Below are positions 6,222 to 7,318 of a stretch of 7,318 nucleotides of DNA, in pieces. The notes beneath the pieces are model-generated. The model was not told the DNA's origin, searched no databases, and saw only the letters and a program-made list of their open reading frames with translations. Source of the stretch: Sandaracinaceae bacterium (GTDB lineage Bacteria; Myxococcota_A; Polyangia; Polyangiales; Houyiibacteriaceae); contig JADJJE010000044.1 of assembly GCA_016706685.1 (NCBI GenBank), forward strand, positions 1 to 7,318, written 5' to 3'. The position numbers and the translations under genes were made by a program. Position 1 is the first letter of the stretch. Every line of letters begins with the position of its first letter.

Positions 6222-6302
6222 CCTCCGCGAACTCTCGCAGCTGACGCAGGACTTTGGGGGGTACGACGGCGAGCTGAAGTAGGCGCGGGCGGGGCTGTGG
6301 CC

Positions 6303-6320
6303 CCGCGACCTCCGTCGCGG
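6303..6320. promoter_or_regulatory. Inverted repeat, candidate operator of the toxin-antitoxin operon
   Basis: CCGCGAC at 6303-6309 and its exact reverse complement GTCGCGG at 6314-6320 flank the spacer CTCC. The right arm touches the -10-like hexamer at 6321. A second inverted repeat, GGGGC (6291-6295) with GCCCC (6300-6304), lies immediately upstream and shares two bases with it. VapB-type antitoxins typically autoregulate by binding palindromes over their own promoter, so this is the natural operator candidate. The assignment by position is inference. Confidence 0.55.
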
Positions 6321-6326
6321 TAGAAT
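6321..6326 (+). promoter_or_regulatory. -10 element of the toxin-antitoxin operon
   Basis: TAGAAT matches five of six bases of the sigma-70 -10 consensus. It ends 9 nt before the antitoxin ATG at 6336. Transcription would start at about 6333-6336, giving a leaderless or nearly leaderless mRNA, which fits the absence of a Shine-Dalgarno before 6336. No good -35 is visible 17 bp upstream, where the inverted repeats sit. Confidence 0.45.
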
Positions 6327-6335
6327 CTGGCCATC

Positions 6336-6575
6336 ATGCAGCGAGCCATCATCGTGCGCGGGCGGCTGGTCGGCTCACGCCGTATCGATCTCGACGAGGC
6401 CCTGGAGGACGTGTCCGGCGACGTCGAGGTGGTGGTGCGCAGCATTGAGCCCACTAACGCGGTTCCCAAGAGCAGGTTACTGGACGTGATTCGTGGGCTC
6501 CCCGCCGGAACCCGCACGAAAGAGGACATCGACGCTCAGCTGGCGGAAGAGCGCTCGTCCTGGGGCGATCGGTGA
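6336..6575 (+). CDS. vapB: VapB-type antitoxin
   Basis: The 79-residue protein directly precedes a PIN-domain toxin gene with a GTGA overlap, the usual antitoxin-first order. The N-terminal half (IIVRGRLVGSRRIDLDEALE, then GDVEVVVRSIEP) is beta-rich and probably the dimerisation/DNA-binding part. The C-terminal half (RLLDVIRGLPAGTRTKEDID, then AQLAEERSSWGDR) is helical. It ends in the SWGDR tail that I recall from antitoxins paired with PIN toxins and that would wrap the toxin. The DNA-binding fold could be of AbrB or another type, and I cannot decide. No Shine-Dalgarno precedes the ATG, while a -10-like TAGAAT lies 9 nt upstream, so leaderless translation is plausible. A palindrome at 6303-6320 is the likely autoregulatory site. 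The gene name is by role and partner. Confidence 0.8.
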   Translation: MQRAIIVRGRLVGSRRIDLDEALEDVSGDVEVVVRSIEPTNAVPKSRLLDVIRGLPAGTRTKEDIDAQLAEERSSWGDR

Positions 6576-6982
6576 CTCGACTGGCGCTGGATACATCGGC
6601 GCTCATCTATTTGGTCGAGGGCTCACCCGGCGTTCGGAACCAGCTGGCACAGCGGATTGGTGCTGCGCTCGCGTCGCCGCGCGGAGCTGTGCTCGCCTCG
6701 CGGCTCGTTCGACTCGAGTGCCGTGTGAAGCCGTTGCGTGACGGGAACACTGCGCTGCTGGACAAGTACGACGCGCTGTTCGGGTCCGAGGAGTTCATGC
6801 TGGCCGACGTCACGCCCGCAGTGCTCGACCGTGCGACGGAGCTCCGAGCGCGCCACGGTTTCAAGACCCCAGATGCTATCCATCTTGCGAGTGCCATCGA
6901 GGTGGGCGCAGACCACTTTCTGACCGGCGATGCGAACCTCGCCAAGTGTCCAGATCTCAACGTGGAGGTCTACGCGCCCTAG
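6572..6982 (+). CDS. vapC: VapC-type PIN-domain ribonuclease toxin
   Basis: The 136-residue product has the PIN-domain order and normal VapC length. It starts LALDTSALIYLVEG with Asp7, then SRLVRLECRVKPLR with Glu49, KTPDAIHLASAIEVGADHFL with Asp101, and TGDANLAKC with Asp120. These four acids are the expected Mg2+/Mn2+-binding set, so the toxin should be catalytically intact. PIN toxins of this class cleave RNA (tRNA or rRNA in characterised members), but the target here cannot be read from sequence. The start is GTG in the GTGA overlap with the antitoxin stop (6572-6575), implying translational coupling and antitoxin-limited expression. The TAG stop shares its bases with the stop of a minus-strand remnant in CTAG at 6979-6982. 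Confidence 0.93.
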   Translation: MTRLALDTSALIYLVEGSPGVRNQLAQRIGAALASPRGAVLASRLVRLECRVKPLRDGNTALLDKYDALFGSEEFMLADVTPAVLDRATELRARHGFKTPDAIHLASAIEVGADHFLTGDANLAKCPDLNVEVYAP

Positions 6983-7216
6983 CTGCTGGCGAGGTAGCCT
7001 CGGAGGAGCGCCACGTTGGTGGGATAGGCGTCGTGGTCCCACCTGTACTGCATTGCCGTGCTGGTGATGACCATCACGTCGCTGCGCACCCTGTTTGGCG
7101 GTGGATTCCTCCACCGTCGGCAGCCGCCCCACGTGGGGTCCTTCTCGGGACCGGTTGTCTCCGAGAACGGCGCGGGAATCCCACGTCGCCCGACCACGTT
7201 CGGTCACTGCCACCAT
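6979..7216 (-). pseudogene. Short minus-strand remnant, possible frame-disrupted small gene
   Basis: The last 37 codons before TAG 6981-6979 read VRSDVMVITSTAMQYRWDHD followed by AYPTNVALLRGYLASS, which looks like genuine protein. Upstream the better frame is the neighbouring one, from ATG 7216 through LGDNRSREGPHVGRLPTVEE and STAKQ. Deleting one G of the GGG run at about 7092-7090 joins STAKQ to VRSDVMV and yields about 78 residues. The evidence is thin: the segment is short, there is no known family, no Shine-Dalgarno, and its ATG overlaps the divergent plus-strand ATG in CATG (7214-7217). It could equally be non-coding. Nothing else is visible in the 6983-7214 gap. Confidence 0.3.
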
Positions 7217-7318
7217 GGCGGAACACGACCTGCCCGACCGCGAGCCTGACTCCCGAGTTCCGTTCGCGCTCGCGGCAGCGATCCTCGCGCTGGTGGTGGT
7301 TCCGTCTTTCGTGCTGGG
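7215..7318 (+). CDS. N-terminus (34 residues) of a membrane protein, cut by the window edge
   Basis: From ATG 7215 the frame reads MAEHDLPDREPDSRVPFALA. This charged cytoplasmic head is followed by a hydrophobic helix (about residues 18-34, ALAAAILALVVVPSFVL) that runs to the edge. The pattern fits either a membrane anchor or an uncleaved signal. No Shine-Dalgarno is visible before the ATG. Its start is divergent from the short minus-strand remnant and 232 nt downstream of the PIN toxin gene. The fragment is too short for a family call. Confidence 0.6.
   Translation, partial: MAEHDLPDREPDSRVPFALAAAILALVVVPSFVL

Noticed and set aside
5921..6529. N-terminal 200 or so codons of the long minus-strand frame ending at 4958
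   Set aside because: The composition is Arg/Ser/Pro-rich, it overlaps the antitoxin gene antisense, and another frame is clearly better for 5922-6206.
7150..7180. LGDNRS on the minus strand, resembling the GDNR box of signal peptidase I
   Set aside because: Nothing around it matches the other signal peptidase boxes, the segment is too short, and the frame itself is doubtful.
7209..7218. GCCACCATGG, a perfect eukaryotic Kozak context at the start of the last gene
   Set aside because: All other features (GTG starts, 1-nt spacing, coupled overlaps, lipoboxes) are bacterial, so this is chance.
1..7318. CRISPR arrays, tRNAs, insertion-sequence ends, large direct repeats
   Set aside because: I looked for regularly spaced repeats, tRNA-like cloverleaf ends, transposase motifs and terminal inverted repeats by eye and saw none. 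Weak or diverged examples could be missed without software.

Overview
The window is high-GC DNA (by eye about two thirds G+C, with strong third-position G/C bias) from a Gram-negative bacterium. The density of small predicted lipoproteins, acidic and Cys-rich secreted domains, and the DUF4240 and DUF4291 families recalls Myxococcota (Polyangia/Myxococcia). That taxonomic guess is inference from style, not from a marker gene. I see no rRNA, tRNA, IS element, CRISPR array or phage gene.

Layout. Plus strand, left part: the 3' end of an unrecognised gene (1-171), a four-helix membrane protein (193-594), a long exported or lipid-anchored protein with a DUF4240-like domain (662-2062), and a DUF4291 protein (1983-2672) whose start overlaps its neighbour by 80 nt. 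Minus strand, middle: a run of genes transcribed right to left. First is a gene of about 515 codons (6206-4659) with a beta-rich, propeller-like look that is readable only through two compensating one-base shifts. Next comes a 216-aa lipoprotein (4554-3904). It is followed after 1 nt by a membrane-anchored protein (3902-3636) that seems to be the N-terminus of the protein encoded at 3598-2990, separated from it by one frameshift at a TGA. Last is a 73-residue lipoprotein (2877-2656), convergent with the DUF4291 gene. Plus strand, right part: a VapBC-type toxin-antitoxin pair (6336-6575 and 6572-6982) with a visible palindrome and -10 element. After it come a minus-strand remnant (about 7216-6979) and the first 34 codons of a membrane protein (7215 to the edge).

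The best-supported function is the VapBC module: a PIN-domain ribonuclease toxin with all four acidic residues, and its antitoxin. The most notable observation is that three or four minus-strand reading frames are each rescued by one indel in a run of two to three identical bases. This means either a patch of decaying accessory genes, uncorrected sequencing indels, or, less likely, recoding. I found no convincing novel multi-gene system. The closest candidates are the DUF4240-lipoprotein/DUF4291 pair and the lipoprotein/anchored-protein pair, both of unknown function.
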